Assembly (NCBI GenBank): GCA_015478665.1
Contig: JADMII010000010.1
Location: forward strand, 1-64,000
Direction: 5' to 3'
Source of the DNA: Dehalococcoidia bacterium
GTDB taxonomy: Bacteria; Chloroflexota; Dehalococcoidia; DSTF01; JACRBR01
Length of the DNA: 64,000 nt
This document shows, piece by piece, positions 9,501-19,174 of this stretch; the stretch's first letter is position 1, and the number at the start of each line of letters is the position of its first letter. The notes beneath the pieces were generated by a model that was given only the letters and a program-made list of their open reading frames with translations, searched no databases and was not told the origin of the DNA. The position numbers and the translations under genes are program-made.

Positions 9501-11311
9501 ACCGTCTCCGACACGCGCCCGCTGGCGAGCGCGATGTAGTCGACCTGGTCGATGTTGCTCAACAGCTGCTGCACGCGCTGCGGCGTGTCCGGGCTGAAGT
9601 TGTCGAAGGTGACGGACCCGTAGTTCCTCGGCGTTGCGCCGCCGACCTCGTACGGGACGACGTCGTCCCACGACTCGTGGCCGATCACGCTGCCTGCGGG
9701 CACGTTCTGGTAGATCCAGCGCGACGCGTCGGCGCGCGTCACCGGCTGGCTGTAGATGTGATAGAAGGCGAGCCCCATGAACAGCGTCATCAGCACGACG
9801 ACGCTGACGCCGGCGCCCACGGCGTACGGCAGAGCCGGCCGGAGCGGCGCCAGCCTCGACCGCAGGCGCCCGATTGCGGCGAACGGCTCCCGGCTGTTCG
9901 ACCACTGCCACGCGCTCCACAGCAGCACGGCGGCGAGCACGGTCAGCGTCGGGTAGAGCGGCAGGAAGTAGCGCATGTAGAGCGAGAACTGCGCCCCCAT
10001 GAAGCCGAAGTACCCCAGCACCCAGGCCAGCGGCACCAGCCAGACGCCCTGCCGCGTGCGGAACGCCAGGGCGATGGCGAACAGCACACCGAGCCACGCC
10101 GTGATGCCCAGCGCCGGCCCCATCCCCCAGCTCACCATCTGCTGCAGCGGCCAGACCCACTTCGAGCGGCCGATCCACTGCACGTCCGGCGGGAAGGCGG
10201 CGTTACCGCTCAGCAGCCGCTGCTGGTCGACCTCGTCCTTCAACCACTGCTGGTTCATGATGTCCGGGTAGGGCACCGGCAGCGGCCCGATGCTCCCCAG
10301 ATGCCAGGCGAACAGCTGGCCGATCGCCGGCGTATTGAAGGCGTACGGCATCGCGATGCGGAAGGCGACGAACGCCGATACGAGCGCGATGAGCGAGCCG
10401 AGCACGAAGGTACCGACCGACGCGTCGAGCCGCCGGCCGTCCTGCTGCCGGGCGTACGCCGACGAGCGGCCGTACCACCACGGCGCGACGTACGGCTTCA
10501 CGCCCGGCCAGGCGTAGACGCCGATCGCCAGCACGATCACCGGCAGCAGCGACACGGCGGTGATCTTGGTCGCCGCCGCCAGACCGGCGCTGACGCCGGC
10601 CAGCGCGAAGTCGCGCTTCCGCCCACGTTTCGCCGATCTGACCGCGAAGAGGATCGCCGCTGTGGCGAAGAACGTCACGTAGGGGTCGACGACGAAGAAG
10701 TGCGCGTTCTGTATGGGAAAGGCGGAGGCGGCGTAGAGGAAGGCGGCGAGGAGGCCGGCGTTCCGGCTCAGCAGCTCGCGGCCGAGAAGGAAGACGAGCA
10801 AGGTCGTCGCCAGGTCGAAGAGGGCCGACAGCGCGCGGCCGCTGAGGTTGTAGCCGTCGTAGTTGTCCTTGTTGTCGACCATGCCGAGCGTCAGCGTCTG
10901 CAGGTGCGACGCGAAGAACTTGTTCATGAACAGCGGCAGCGTGCCGTAGACGAACGTCGGCTGCTTCGAGCCGTCGGCGTTGCGGATGTTGTAGGGGTTC
11001 AGCGCGGACGTCTTCGTATCGAAGTAGTTGGCGACGCTGCTGGGGGCGCGGGTGCTGGCGCTGATCTGCGTCAGGAAGCGCTCGTCCGGATGGAGATGGC
11101 CGCTGACGCCGTTGCCGTTGTTGTCCCAGTTGATGCCGTTCAGCCGCAGGAAGCCGGCGAACACCAGGATGCCCACCAGCGCGGCCAGGGCGAGCCAGCG
11201 CGCCCGGTCGCCGCTCAGCGCGTCGAGCCTGGGCCGGGCGAATGGGCGCCGCGACGCTGCCGCACGGGTCGCGCCGGAAGGATCGTGCAGCGGGGAGGTC
11301 TGTTCACTCAT
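6581..11311 (-). CDS. Giant membrane protein: GT-C glycosyltransferase fused to DUF2298 (Chlor_Arch_YYY) domain
   Basis: 1,576 residues with roughly two dozen predicted membrane segments. The first ~600 residues resemble GT39/ArnT-like lipid-linked sugar transferases, with the acidic catalytic-type motif HPDERFL near residue 74 in the first periplasmic loop. After a soluble region (~residues 600-730) a second membrane half follows with the diagnostic NYYYFG motif near residue 888, the hallmark of the DUF2298 family of Chloroflexota and archaea. The start is ATG 11311; upstream in-frame sequence is low-complexity. Likely role: transfer of sugars from polyprenyl carriers to surface polymers, which fits the dTDP-sugar genes downstream. 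Donor and acceptor are unknown. Confidence 0.85.
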   Translation of the reverse strand: MSEQTSPLHDPSGATRAAASRRPFARPRLDALSGDRARWLALAALVGILVFAGFLRLNGINWDNNGNGVSGHLHPDERFLTQISASTRAPSSVANYFDTKTSALNPYNIRNADGSKQPTFVYGTLPLFMNKFFASHLQTLTLGMVDNKDNYDGYNLSGRALSALFDLATTLLVFLLGRELLSRNAGLLAAFLYAASAFPIQNAHFFVVDPYVTFFATAAILFAVRSAKRGRKRDFALAGVSAGLAAATKITAVSLLPVIVLAIGVYAWPGVKPYVAPWWYGRSSAYARQQDGRRLDASVGTFVLGSLIALVSAFVAFRIAMPYAFNTPAIGQLFAWHLGSIGPLPVPYPDIMNQQWLKDEVDQQRLLSGNAAFPPDVQWIGRSKWVWPLQQMVSWGMGPALGITAWLGVLFAIALAFRTRQGVWLVPLAWVLGYFGFMGAQFSLYMRYFLPLYPTLTVLAAVLLWSAWQWSNSREPFAAIGRLRSRLAPLRPALPYAVGAGVSVVVLMTLFMGLAFYHIYSQPVTRADASRWIYQNVPAGSVIGHESWDDVVPYEVGGATPRNYGSVTFDNFSPDTPQRVQQLLSNIDQVDYIALASGRVSETVTRVPAAWPVTSRYYAALADGSLGFRKVAEFNSYPELFGIKLNDTGAEESYTVYDHPKVIIYKKTSAYSAAKARQVLGADAFVPGVTALPGQLGQNAMQFTPAVAAKQAAGGTWSSIFQPGNVINDHPLIFWLLAIEVAAFSLLPLTIVVFRGLPDRGFLLTKPLGVLALAYLAYAPASRGAVDYTRGEIAGVLGFLVLVGIATGWFWRREVVAFVRERWRFLLFCEALFLLLFIGSYWIRLQNPDLWHPARGGEKPMDFAYLNGVIRTTDLSQGPIDPWQAGGYLNYYYFGQFIAATVTKLTGIVPEVAYNLIIPMFFALAGAATFSLAYNLAESTRRLLRRRPGRLPISIRGPLVCGVLAVFLVLIAGNLRAVGILEQNFSRVSPWHANVPLLGGIVAFVGGFKALVFGDASFRQLVYSYDWWAPSRALGVVDPTKEVQPITEFPFWTFLFADLHAHLMAIPFALTSAAVGLGAVLNFSRLNRDGPRAREVTSWLMVLLLALIVGALRWINSWDFPPFLLLAAAALVIGERAKEGRMSLRVLVIGGFKALVMAMLTYVFFAPLIKNYNMFYSGFHQSDQTTALGDYLSQFGILLFLVAGLVLFQLNRAITRSRGLRLVFFGHGRRRADSRPVMLALLAGGAAIIWAGTLERWGVTLLAAAGLVAVLLCVWRELRSPTPTAPAMLYVYGMVALGLGLSGGVEVLTLDGDVGRMNTVFKFYEHVWLLWGVVGAFSLWYVVGVMQPQEAFLRRAGELNGWLVRTPRYAFGAAAAGLLVLALAFPYFGTRARVHDRFNPAQGTGNNGMAYMDQTIYRDADPSTGLGGEDVLKYDRDGINWMRSQVKGTPTIIEGITPIYRYGSRVSIYTGLPDVLGWDWHQTQQRQRFAAGVAERKQDVDTFYNTSDVGQARAILREYNVQYVIVGAVERNYYPGGMAKFQSGLDGALELSYQNPGMQIWHVVPQAQLAQAAAAR

Positions 11312-11349
11312 ACCGAATGTTCGTCGGGGGAGTGGGCTCTGGATTGGGT

Positions 11350-11365
11350 GCGGGGCATGATAACA
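11350..11365 (-). promoter_or_regulatory. Extended -10 promoter of the GT-C/DUF2298 gene
   Basis: On the minus strand TGTTATCAT lies at 11365-11357: a TG dinucleotide one base before a TATCAT -10 box. Transcription would begin near 11350, about 39 bases before the ATG at 11311. No -35 hexamer is apparent, as expected for extended -10 promoters. Confidence 0.45.
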
Positions 11366-11641
11366 GACCGGGGAAGGGATGATCTTATGCATCCTACCGG
11401 CCTCCCCGCGTCCGCTTGCCTCGGCTGCGGACCGTCGGCCGGCGGACGCTTGTTCCGATGGCGGCTCGCCAGGCACAGGCCGAGCACGCGGGGCGACACG
11501 CCCACGGGGCGGCGGCGCGATCCCCCTTGAAGAAGAGCTCCCCACCCGCCCTCCACCGCAGTGGGAGGGCCGGGGAGGCGTAACCTCAGGCGAAGCTCCG
11601 ACGAGGTGGGGGAGCACCGCGCTGTGCGGCGAATCACCGCC

Positions 11642-11650
11642 TGCTATCAT
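11642..11650 (+). promoter_or_regulatory. Extended -10 promoter of the peptide-binding protein gene
   Basis: TGCTATCAT: a TG dinucleotide at 11642-11643, then TATCAT at 11645-11650. It is nearly identical to the divergent promoter 280 bases away. The start codon lies at 11696, leaving a leader of about 40 bases that carries a GAGGGA ribosome binding site. Confidence 0.45.
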
Positions 11651-11695
11651 CCTGAGTCGTCGTCTGGACGGGCGGGGAGGATTCGAGGGAGACTC

Positions 11696-13348
11696 GTGAG
11701 CAACAAGCTCGTGCTCGCCGCCGGCGCCGTCGCCGCGGCGCTGATCATCGCACTCGCCGTCGTCATCGTGCTCGTCGTCGGCGGCGGCGGCGACAAAAAC
11801 AGCCAGGCGTCGGCGAGCGGCAGCAAGGCGCCGACGGCATCGAGCTCCAGCAAGGCGTCGTCCGGCGGGCTGCGGGTGCGCAGCACCGACCCGCTCGTCC
11901 TCGATCCGGCCATCGCCCAGGATGCCGACTCGGCGCAGTACATCGTCGAGATCTACTCCGGCCTGGTGCGGCTCGGCAGCGACCTGAAGGTGCAGCCGGA
12001 CTTGGCCCAGGGTTGGGACATCAGCGCCGACGGCAAGACGTACACCTTCCGCCTCAATCCCAACGCCGCGTTCCAGGACGGCCGGCCCGTCACCGCCGGC
12101 GACGTCAAGTACTCATGGGAGCGCGCGCTCAACCCCGATACCGGCTCCGTAACCGCCGAGAACTTCCTCGGCGATATCGTCGGCGCGAAGGACGTCTCGC
12201 GCGGCAACGCCAGGACGATCAGCGGCGTCAAGGTGATCGATGACGCGACGCTGCAGGTGACGATCGACGCGCCGAAGTCGTACTTCCTGTACAAGATGAC
12301 CTACCCGAACGCGTTCGTCGTCGACCAGAAGCAGATCACCGCCAATCCGAAGAAGTGGACGCTGAAGCCGAACGGCAGCGGGCCCTACAAGCTCGACTCG
12401 TGGAGGCTGGGCGACCAGTTGACACTCGTCGCCAACGACAACTTCTATCTCGGCGCGCCGAAGCTCAAGACCATCACCTTCCAGCTCTCCGGCGGCTCGT
12501 CGCTCTCGACGTACAAGGACGGCAGCATCGACGTGTCCGGCATCGGCGTCGACGATCTGGCGAGCGTCCAGGACCCGTCGAGCTCCCTGAACAAGGAGTA
12601 CCGCACAGCCAGCAACGCATCCGTCGACTACATCGGCTTCAACACGAACGTGCCCCCGTTCGACGATCCGAAGGTGCGGCAGGCGTTCGCGATGTCCGTC
12701 GACCGCAAGAAGATCGGTTCCGTCGTGCTGAAGGGCGCTGTGCCCGTCGCGACGGGCCTGCTGCCGCCCGGCATCCCCGGTTACACGCCGGACGACAAGA
12801 CGTACGCCTTCGACCCGGCGAGGGCGAAGCAGCTGCTGGGCCAGTCCAGGTACGCCGGCAACATGCCGAAGATCACCCTCGCCGAGACGGGCGCCGGCGG
12901 CACCGTCGGTGACTACACGCAGGCGATCGTGCAGTCATGGAAGGAGAATCTCGGCATCGACGTGCAGGTGCAGCAGGCGGAGTCCGGCACCTTCTTCCAG
13001 GACATCGACCAGGGCCGCTACCAGATGTTCCACCTCGGCTGGATCATGGACTACCCCGACCCCGAGGACATCCTCGACGTGCTCTTCTACAGCAAGAGCA
13101 AGCAGAACAGCACGCAGTACAACAACCCGGCGATCGATGCGCAGCTCGCCGCCGCGCGCGTCGAGCAGGATGCGAACAAGCGCACCCAGGAGTACCAGGC
13201 GATCGAGAAGGCGATCCTCCAGGACGCCCCGTGGATGCCGATGTACTTCTCCACCCAGTACGCGCTCGTGAAGCCGTACGTGCAGGGCTACGAGCTGCCG
13301 CCGATGGTCATCGAGCGCTACCGTAACGTCACGGTGAACCGGCCCTAG
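11696..13348 (+). CDS. Peptide/nickel-type ABC transporter substrate-binding protein (SBP family 5)
   Basis: A 550-aa DppA/OppA-like binding protein that captures oligopeptides or related solutes outside the membrane. GTG 11696 follows GAGGGA by five bases. A hydrophobic segment (residues 6-29) without a lipobox Cys suggests an uncleaved membrane anchor, followed by a Ser/Ala-rich linker. Family 5 blocks are clear: LRVRSTDPLVLDPA, the GDVKYSWERALNP segment, and the C-terminal GWIMDYPDPEDILD. Two permease genes follow immediately; no ATPase gene does. The substrate cannot be read from the sequence. Confidence 0.92.
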   Translation: MSNKLVLAAGAVAAALIIALAVVIVLVVGGGGDKNSQASASGSKAPTASSSSKASSGGLRVRSTDPLVLDPAIAQDADSAQYIVEIYSGLVRLGSDLKVQPDLAQGWDISADGKTYTFRLNPNAAFQDGRPVTAGDVKYSWERALNPDTGSVTAENFLGDIVGAKDVSRGNARTISGVKVIDDATLQVTIDAPKSYFLYKMTYPNAFVVDQKQITANPKKWTLKPNGSGPYKLDSWRLGDQLTLVANDNFYLGAPKLKTITFQLSGGSSLSTYKDGSIDVSGIGVDDLASVQDPSSSLNKEYRTASNASVDYIGFNTNVPPFDDPKVRQAFAMSVDRKKIGSVVLKGAVPVATGLLPPGIPGYTPDDKTYAFDPARAKQLLGQSRYAGNMPKITLAETGAGGTVGDYTQAIVQSWKENLGIDVQVQQAESGTFFQDIDQGRYQMFHLGWIMDYPDPEDILDVLFYSKSKQNSTQYNNPAIDAQLAAARVEQDANKRTQEYQAIEKAILQDAPWMPMYFSTQYALVKPYVQGYELPPMVIERYRNVTVNRP

Positions 13349-13369
13349 CGACGAGAGCAGGCGCGCGTT

Positions 13370-14335
13370 ATGCAGGGACTCGCCGGCTACGTCGTCCGCA
13401 GGCTGCTGTTCCTGCCCTTGGTGCTGCTCGTCGTCTCGTTCGCAGCGTTTTACATCACCCGTTGGGGCCCGGGCGACCCGATCAGCGTCTACTCCGGCCA
13501 GTACCGCGACCCGGAGGCGTTCGCCCGCGTCCGACACCGCTACGGCCTCGACCAGCCGATCATCGAGCAGTACGGCATCTGGCTGAAGAACATCACCCTG
13601 CACGGTGACTTCGGCGTCAGCTTCCAGTACCGCGACCGCACGATCCCGGAGATCATCGGCCCGAAGATCTGGGTCTCGGCGCGGCTTGGCGTGTACGCCT
13701 TCATCCTGACATTCCTGATCGGCATCCCCGTTGGCATCTTCGCCGCGGTCAAGCAGGGGACGTGGCTCGACCCGTTCCTGATCAGCGTCTTCCTCTTCTT
13801 CCAGTCGATCCCCGTGCTGGTCTCCGTGCCCGTGCTGGTCCTGCTCCTGACGGTGAAGCTCCAACTGCTGCCGCCCGGCGGCTTCGACGGCCTCTTCTCG
13901 CTCTCGATGGTCATTCCCACGCTGGCGCTCGGCCTGCCCGGGATCGCCGGCGTCGCACGCCTGGCGCGCGCGATGACGCTCGGCGCGCTGCACGAGGACT
14001 TCGTGCGGACGGCGCGTGCCAAGGGCCTCGACGAGTACACCGTGATCACGCGCCACGTCGCGCGCAACGCCGTCGCGCCGGTGATGACGACGGTCATCGG
14101 GCTCTCGCTCGTCGGGCTCATTGAAGGCGCGCTGATCACCGAGACCCTGCTCGGCATCCCGGGCATCGGCGCCTTCATCTACCAGTCCGTGACCGCGCGC
14201 GACTACAACGTGATCCTGACGGTCGTCCTGCTGCTCGCCTTCGCCTTCGTGCTCGCGAACCTCGCCGTCGACCTCGTGCTCGTCGCCATCGACCCGCGCG
14301 TGCGCCTCGTCGACGACGGCCGGGGTGGTCGATGA
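13370..14335 (+). CDS. ABC transporter permease, DppB type
   Basis: 321 residues with six predicted membrane helices. It forms one half of the transmembrane channel of a peptide-type importer. The N-terminal YVVRRLLFLPLVLLVVSFAAF and the EAA loop (RLARAMTLGALHEDFVRTARAKG) that docks with the ATPase are typical. It starts 21 bases after the binding-protein gene, and its stop overlaps the start of the next permease by four bases (ATGA), so the two subunits are translated together. Confidence 0.92.
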   Translation: MQGLAGYVVRRLLFLPLVLLVVSFAAFYITRWGPGDPISVYSGQYRDPEAFARVRHRYGLDQPIIEQYGIWLKNITLHGDFGVSFQYRDRTIPEIIGPKIWVSARLGVYAFILTFLIGIPVGIFAAVKQGTWLDPFLISVFLFFQSIPVLVSVPVLVLLLTVKLQLLPPGGFDGLFSLSMVIPTLALGLPGIAGVARLARAMTLGALHEDFVRTARAKGLDEYTVITRHVARNAVAPVMTTVIGLSLVGLIEGALITETLLGIPGIGAFIYQSVTARDYNVILTVVLLLAFAFVLANLAVDLVLVAIDPRVRLVDDGRGGR

Positions 14336-15312
14336 CCCTCGAGGCCACGTACGCGGGCAAAACCGTGCTGCCGCCGGAGACGAGAACGGGGGGCGAGAGC
14401 CCGACGCGCCGGGCGCTGCGCCGGCTGCTGCGCAAGAAGCTCGCCGTCATCTGCCTCGTCGTCATCGCGATCTTCTATGCAGCCGGCATCCTGGCGCCGC
14501 TCATCGCGCCGTACGGCTATAACGACCAGAACCTCGACCTGTCGTTCCAGGGCCCGTCGCGGCAGCACGTCTTCGGCACCGACCGGCTCGGGCGGGACAC
14601 CCTGAGCCGCAACATCTTCGCCGCCCGCACGACCGTCATCGTCACGCTGGCGACGCTGGCGACGGGGTTCATCGCGCTGCCGGTGCTGCTCGGCCTCGTC
14701 GCCGGCTACCGGCGCGGCTTCGTCGACGCCGCCATCAACCGCAGCGGCGAGATCCTGGCGTCGCTCCCCGGCCTGCCGATGCTGCTGCTGATCAGCGCGA
14801 CGATGCGCCCGCGCTTCAACGGCTGGCTGCAGGACATCGGAGGCTGGCTGCACTGGCAGGGCCTGACGACGTCCGGATTCTCCGACTACTTCCTGGTCTT
14901 CGGTGTGCTGTCGCTGTTCGGCTGGGTCGGCGGCATGCGCCTGATCCGCGCCCAGGTGCTGACGCTGCGCCGCTCCGAATACGTGCTCGCGGCCGAGGCC
15001 AGCGGCGCCTCGACGTGGCGCGTGCTGCGCCGCCATCTGCTGCCGAACCTGATGCCGCTGATCATCGTCAGCGCGTCGTCGTCGCTGGGCGCCATCGCCG
15101 GATCGGAGATCGCACTCACGTTCCTCGGTGTCGGCGTGCAGCCGCCGCACGCCAGCTTCGGCGTGCTGATCACCGATGGCGCCAGCCGCATCGCGCTCGA
15201 GCGTCACCCGGAACTGCTGCTCGTGCCGGGGGCGATCATCGCGGCGCTGATCTTCGCGTTCAACCTCCTCGGCGATGCCCTCAACGACGTCTTCACCCCC
15301 GGCGCCGTGTGA
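14332..15312 (+). CDS. ABC transporter permease, DppC type
   Basis: 326 residues forming the second channel subunit. The cytoplasmic N-terminus carries the RRLLRKKLAVI segment typical of DppC/OppC, followed by the GTDRLGRD signature and an EAA loop (VLAAEASGASTWRVLRRHLLPN). It overlaps the DppB-like gene by four bases. The usual DppD/DppF ATPase genes do not follow; the next gene is tig behind its own promoter. The transporter must therefore borrow an ATPase encoded elsewhere. Confidence 0.92.
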   Translation: MTLEATYAGKTVLPPETRTGGESPTRRALRRLLRKKLAVICLVVIAIFYAAGILAPLIAPYGYNDQNLDLSFQGPSRQHVFGTDRLGRDTLSRNIFAARTTVIVTLATLATGFIALPVLLGLVAGYRRGFVDAAINRSGEILASLPGLPMLLLISATMRPRFNGWLQDIGGWLHWQGLTTSGFSDYFLVFGVLSLFGWVGGMRLIRAQVLTLRRSEYVLAAEASGASTWRVLRRHLLPNLMPLIIVSASSSLGAIAGSEIALTFLGVGVQPPHASFGVLITDGASRIALERHPELLLVPGAIIAALIFAFNLLGDALNDVFTPGAV

Positions 15313-15355
15313 GGGCGGGCCGGTCGCCAGTCCCCAGTCCCCGCGGTCACCCAAC

Positions 15356-15364
15356 TGCTATACT
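15356..15364 (+). promoter_or_regulatory. Extended -10 promoter of tig
   Basis: TG at 15356-15357, one base, then TATACT at 15359-15364: a strong extended -10 element without a -35 box at the right distance. The predicted transcript starts near 15371, giving a leader of about 95 bases before the TTG start of tig. Confidence 0.5.
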
Positions 15365-15466
15365 TTCGATACGACGATCCCCACGCGCACGCTCGTTTTC
15401 GCGGTCGCTCAGCGGCCGCCCCTGTTGTCCGGGCATGCACGAATCGGCGTCGGAAGGTGACGGCGC

Positions 15467-16903
15467 TTGAAGGTTTCGACAGAGAAGATCCCCGAGTCGC
15501 AGGTGTTGATGACCATCGAGGTCGAGCCGGAACGCCTCGAGGACGCGCGCGGCAAGGCGCTCCGCAAGCTGGCGCCCCGCGCGAAGGTGCCCGGTTTCCG
15601 CCCCGGCAAGGCGCCGCCGGCGATGCTCCGCCGCTACCTCGGCGAAGACCGCATCCTCGACGAGGCGCTCGATACGCTCGTGCCCGTCGTCTACCGCGAG
15701 GCCGTCGAAGCCGACGAGAGCATCGACCCCATCGCCCGGCCGCGGCTCGTCATCGAGACGACGGAGCCGCTCGTCGTCAAGGCGACGATCCCCGTGCGGC
15801 CGAGCATCGAGCTCGGCGAGTACCAGGCCGTGCGCATCGCCACGCAGCCCGTGACCGTCGACGAGGAGCGGGTCGAGGAGGCGCTGAAGACGCTGCGGCA
15901 TCGCGCTTCGACGCTCGAGCCCAGCGACCACGAGCTGCGCTGGCAGGACGTCGTCACCATCGATCTCAAGGGCACCGTCGATGACGACGTGATCGTCGAC
16001 CAGCAGGACGCGCAGGTGCAGTTGATCGAAGAGCGCGACATCCTCTTCCCCGGCTTCGAGGAGGCGATGCTCGGCCATCGGAAGGCTGACATCGTCGAGT
16101 TCGACCTGCAGATCCCGGAGGACGCGACGAGCGAGAAGTTCAGGGGCAAGCAGGCGCACTTCACCGTCAGCGTGAAGGAGACGAAGGTAGAGGTGCTGCC
16201 CGAGCTCGACGACGCGTTCGCCCAGCAGGTCGGCGAGGGCTTCGACACGCTCGACGCGCTCCGCACGCGCATCCGCGACGACATCCGGAAGGCGGAGGAA
16301 GAGCAGCGAGACAACCGCTACCACGACGAGATCATGAGCGAGCTCGTCGACCGGGCGAGAGTCGAGTATCCGCCCGTGATGCTCGAGGCAGAGGTCGACC
16401 GCATGGTCCACGAGCAGGCGGAGCACATCGAGGAGGGGCGCGCGACCGAGCAGTACCTCGCCGCGCTCGGCAAGACCGAGGACGAGGTGCGCGCCGAGTT
16501 CCGGCCGATCGCCGACACCCGCCTCCGCCGCTCCCTGATACTGACCGAGGTCGCGGATGCCGAAAAGATCGAGGTGGGCGACAAGGACGTCGAGGCCGAG
16601 ATCGACCGGCTGGCGCAGGCGGCCGGCGCGCAGGCGCCGCGCTTCCGCGAACTGTTCGCCGCCGAAGCGGGGAAGGACACGATCCGGCGCAACCTGCTCA
16701 CCCGCAAGACGCTCGCCCGCCTCGTAGAGATCGCGACGCAGGGCGGCGGCGAGCCGACGGCCGAGCAGGAGCAGCCGGCTGCGAAGAAGCCGCGGGCGAA
16801 GCGCGCGAAGGCCGGCGCCGGGACGGCCGTTGAGTCGGCGCACGAAGCACCGGCGTCGGAACCGGCCGTAACGGCGGAGGCGCCAGCGGAAGCAGAGAGC
16901 TAA
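15467..16903 (+). CDS. tig: Trigger factor, ribosome-associated chaperone
   Basis: This chaperone binds nascent chains at the ribosome exit tunnel. The 478-aa protein has the ribosome-binding signature FRPGKAPPAML near residues 44-54, a central FKBP-like domain and the helical C-terminal arms (EVDRMVHEQAEHIEEG). The start is TTG 15467, since homology begins exactly there and GGAAGGTGA lies at 15452-15460. An Ala/Pro/Glu/Lys-rich low-complexity tail of about 45 residues extends past the family's usual end. clpP and clpX follow, the common tig-clpP-clpX order. Confidence 0.96.
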   Translation: MKVSTEKIPESQVLMTIEVEPERLEDARGKALRKLAPRAKVPGFRPGKAPPAMLRRYLGEDRILDEALDTLVPVVYREAVEADESIDPIARPRLVIETTEPLVVKATIPVRPSIELGEYQAVRIATQPVTVDEERVEEALKTLRHRASTLEPSDHELRWQDVVTIDLKGTVDDDVIVDQQDAQVQLIEERDILFPGFEEAMLGHRKADIVEFDLQIPEDATSEKFRGKQAHFTVSVKETKVEVLPELDDAFAQQVGEGFDTLDALRTRIRDDIRKAEEEQRDNRYHDEIMSELVDRARVEYPPVMLEAEVDRMVHEQAEHIEEGRATEQYLAALGKTEDEVRAEFRPIADTRLRRSLILTEVADAEKIEVGDKDVEAEIDRLAQAAGAQAPRFRELFAAEAGKDTIRRNLLTRKTLARLVEIATQGGGEPTAEQEQPAAKKPRAKRAKAGAGTAVESAHEAPASEPAVTAEAPAEAES

Positions 16904-16954
16904 CCAGCGAAGGCCACGAGCGACGGGCTCACAGCGAGACGAAAGGCAACAATC

Positions 16955-17539
16955 GTGATCATCCCCTCCGTGATCGAGACGAGCGCCCGCGGCGAGCGGG
17001 CCTTCGACATCTACTCACTGCTCCTCAGGGAGCGCATCGTCTTCCTCGGCACGCCGATCGACGACCAGATCGCGAACCTGATCATCGCCCAGCTCCTCTA
17101 CCTCGACCGGGAGGATCCGGAGAAAGACATCAACCTCTACATCCACTCCCCCGGAGGCCAGATCACGGCCGGCCTGGCGATCTACGACACGATGCAGCTC
17201 GCCCACGCCGACGTCGCCACCTACGCCGTCGGCATGACGGCGAGCATGGGGACCGTGCTGCTCTGCTCCGGCGCGCCCGGCAAGCGCTACTGCATGCCCA
17301 ACTCGACGATCCACATGCACCAGGCACTGGGCGGCGCCCGCGGCCAGGCGGCGGACATCGAGATCCAGGCGCGCGAGATCCTGCGCGAGAACGACATCAT
17401 CCGCGGCATCCTGGTGAAGCACACGGGCCAGACGGACGAGCGCATCCGCAAGGACTTCGACCGCGACTTCTACCTGAACCCTGAGCAAGCCAAAGGCTAC
17501 GGGATGATCGATGAGATCCTCGGCAACAAAGCGCCCTGA
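16955..17539 (+). CDS. clpP: ATP-dependent Clp protease proteolytic subunit
   Basis: 194-aa serine peptidase that forms the degradation chamber used by ClpX. The catalytic triad is visible as Ser97 (TASMG), His122 (HMHQ) and probably Asp171 (RDFYL). GTG 16955 follows GAAAGG (16941-16946). It lies between tig and clpX. A second clpP with very similar sequence begins at 63461. Confidence 0.96.
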   Translation: MIIPSVIETSARGERAFDIYSLLLRERIVFLGTPIDDQIANLIIAQLLYLDREDPEKDINLYIHSPGGQITAGLAIYDTMQLAHADVATYAVGMTASMGTVLLCSGAPGKRYCMPNSTIHMHQALGGARGQAADIEIQAREILRENDIIRGILVKHTGQTDERIRKDFDRDFYLNPEQAKGYGMIDEILGNKAP

Positions 17540-17655
17540 AGGCGGCGAGACGGTTACATCGCGCCGGGGAGAGCGTTTAGGGCTTCAGAAGCTGCCGCAG
17601 ATTCCCGAAAACCCTGTACGGGGGCGGCAATTCCGTTGATGCGCCGTGCGTCAAG

Positions 17656-17685
17656 CTGACAAACGCGCGGCGCGTGGCGTACAAT
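17656..17685 (+). promoter_or_regulatory. Sigma-70-type promoter of clpX
   Basis: CTGACA at 17656-17661 and TACAAT at 17680-17685, separated by 18 bases: near-consensus -35 and -10 hexamers. Transcription would begin about 17692, 54 bases before the clpX ATG. clpX can therefore be expressed apart from tig-clpP. Confidence 0.6.
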
Positions 17686-17745
17686 CGGCACACTGGGTAG
17701 CGAAGGGGCCGGCCGCAGCCGCCCGCATGGGGAAACACGAAACGC

Positions 17746-19062
<1,317 letters not shown>

Positions 19063-19098
19063 GCGGCGCAGCTCTCGTACCCTCGAACCAACGAAGGT

Positions 19099-19124
19099 GA
19101 GCCCGCCGATGCGGGCTCTTCGCT
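19099..19124 (+). terminator. Rho-independent-type terminator after clpX
   Basis: GAGCCCGC-CGAT-GCGGGCTC forms a perfect 8-bp stem with a 4-base loop (19099-19118), followed by TTCGCTTCTC. The T-tract is weak, but the position just after clpX and before a convergent gene fits termination. Confidence 0.6.
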
Positions 19125-19174
19125 TCTCGCTGCCGGAAACCGCCCGCCGGCTCGCCGCGGCGTACCGCCTCGCC

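Larger units (their letters stand above)
11312..11695. other. Divergent intergenic region with a large GC hairpin
   Basis: 384 bases between two divergent genes. The stretch at about 11533-11578 can fold into a long hairpin (CTCCCC...CCCTCCAC-CGCA-GTGGGAGGG...GGGGAG). It lies between the two candidate promoters and has no coding potential on either strand. The hairpin may be a dispersed intergenic element or a structural barrier; this is inference. Confidence 0.4.
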
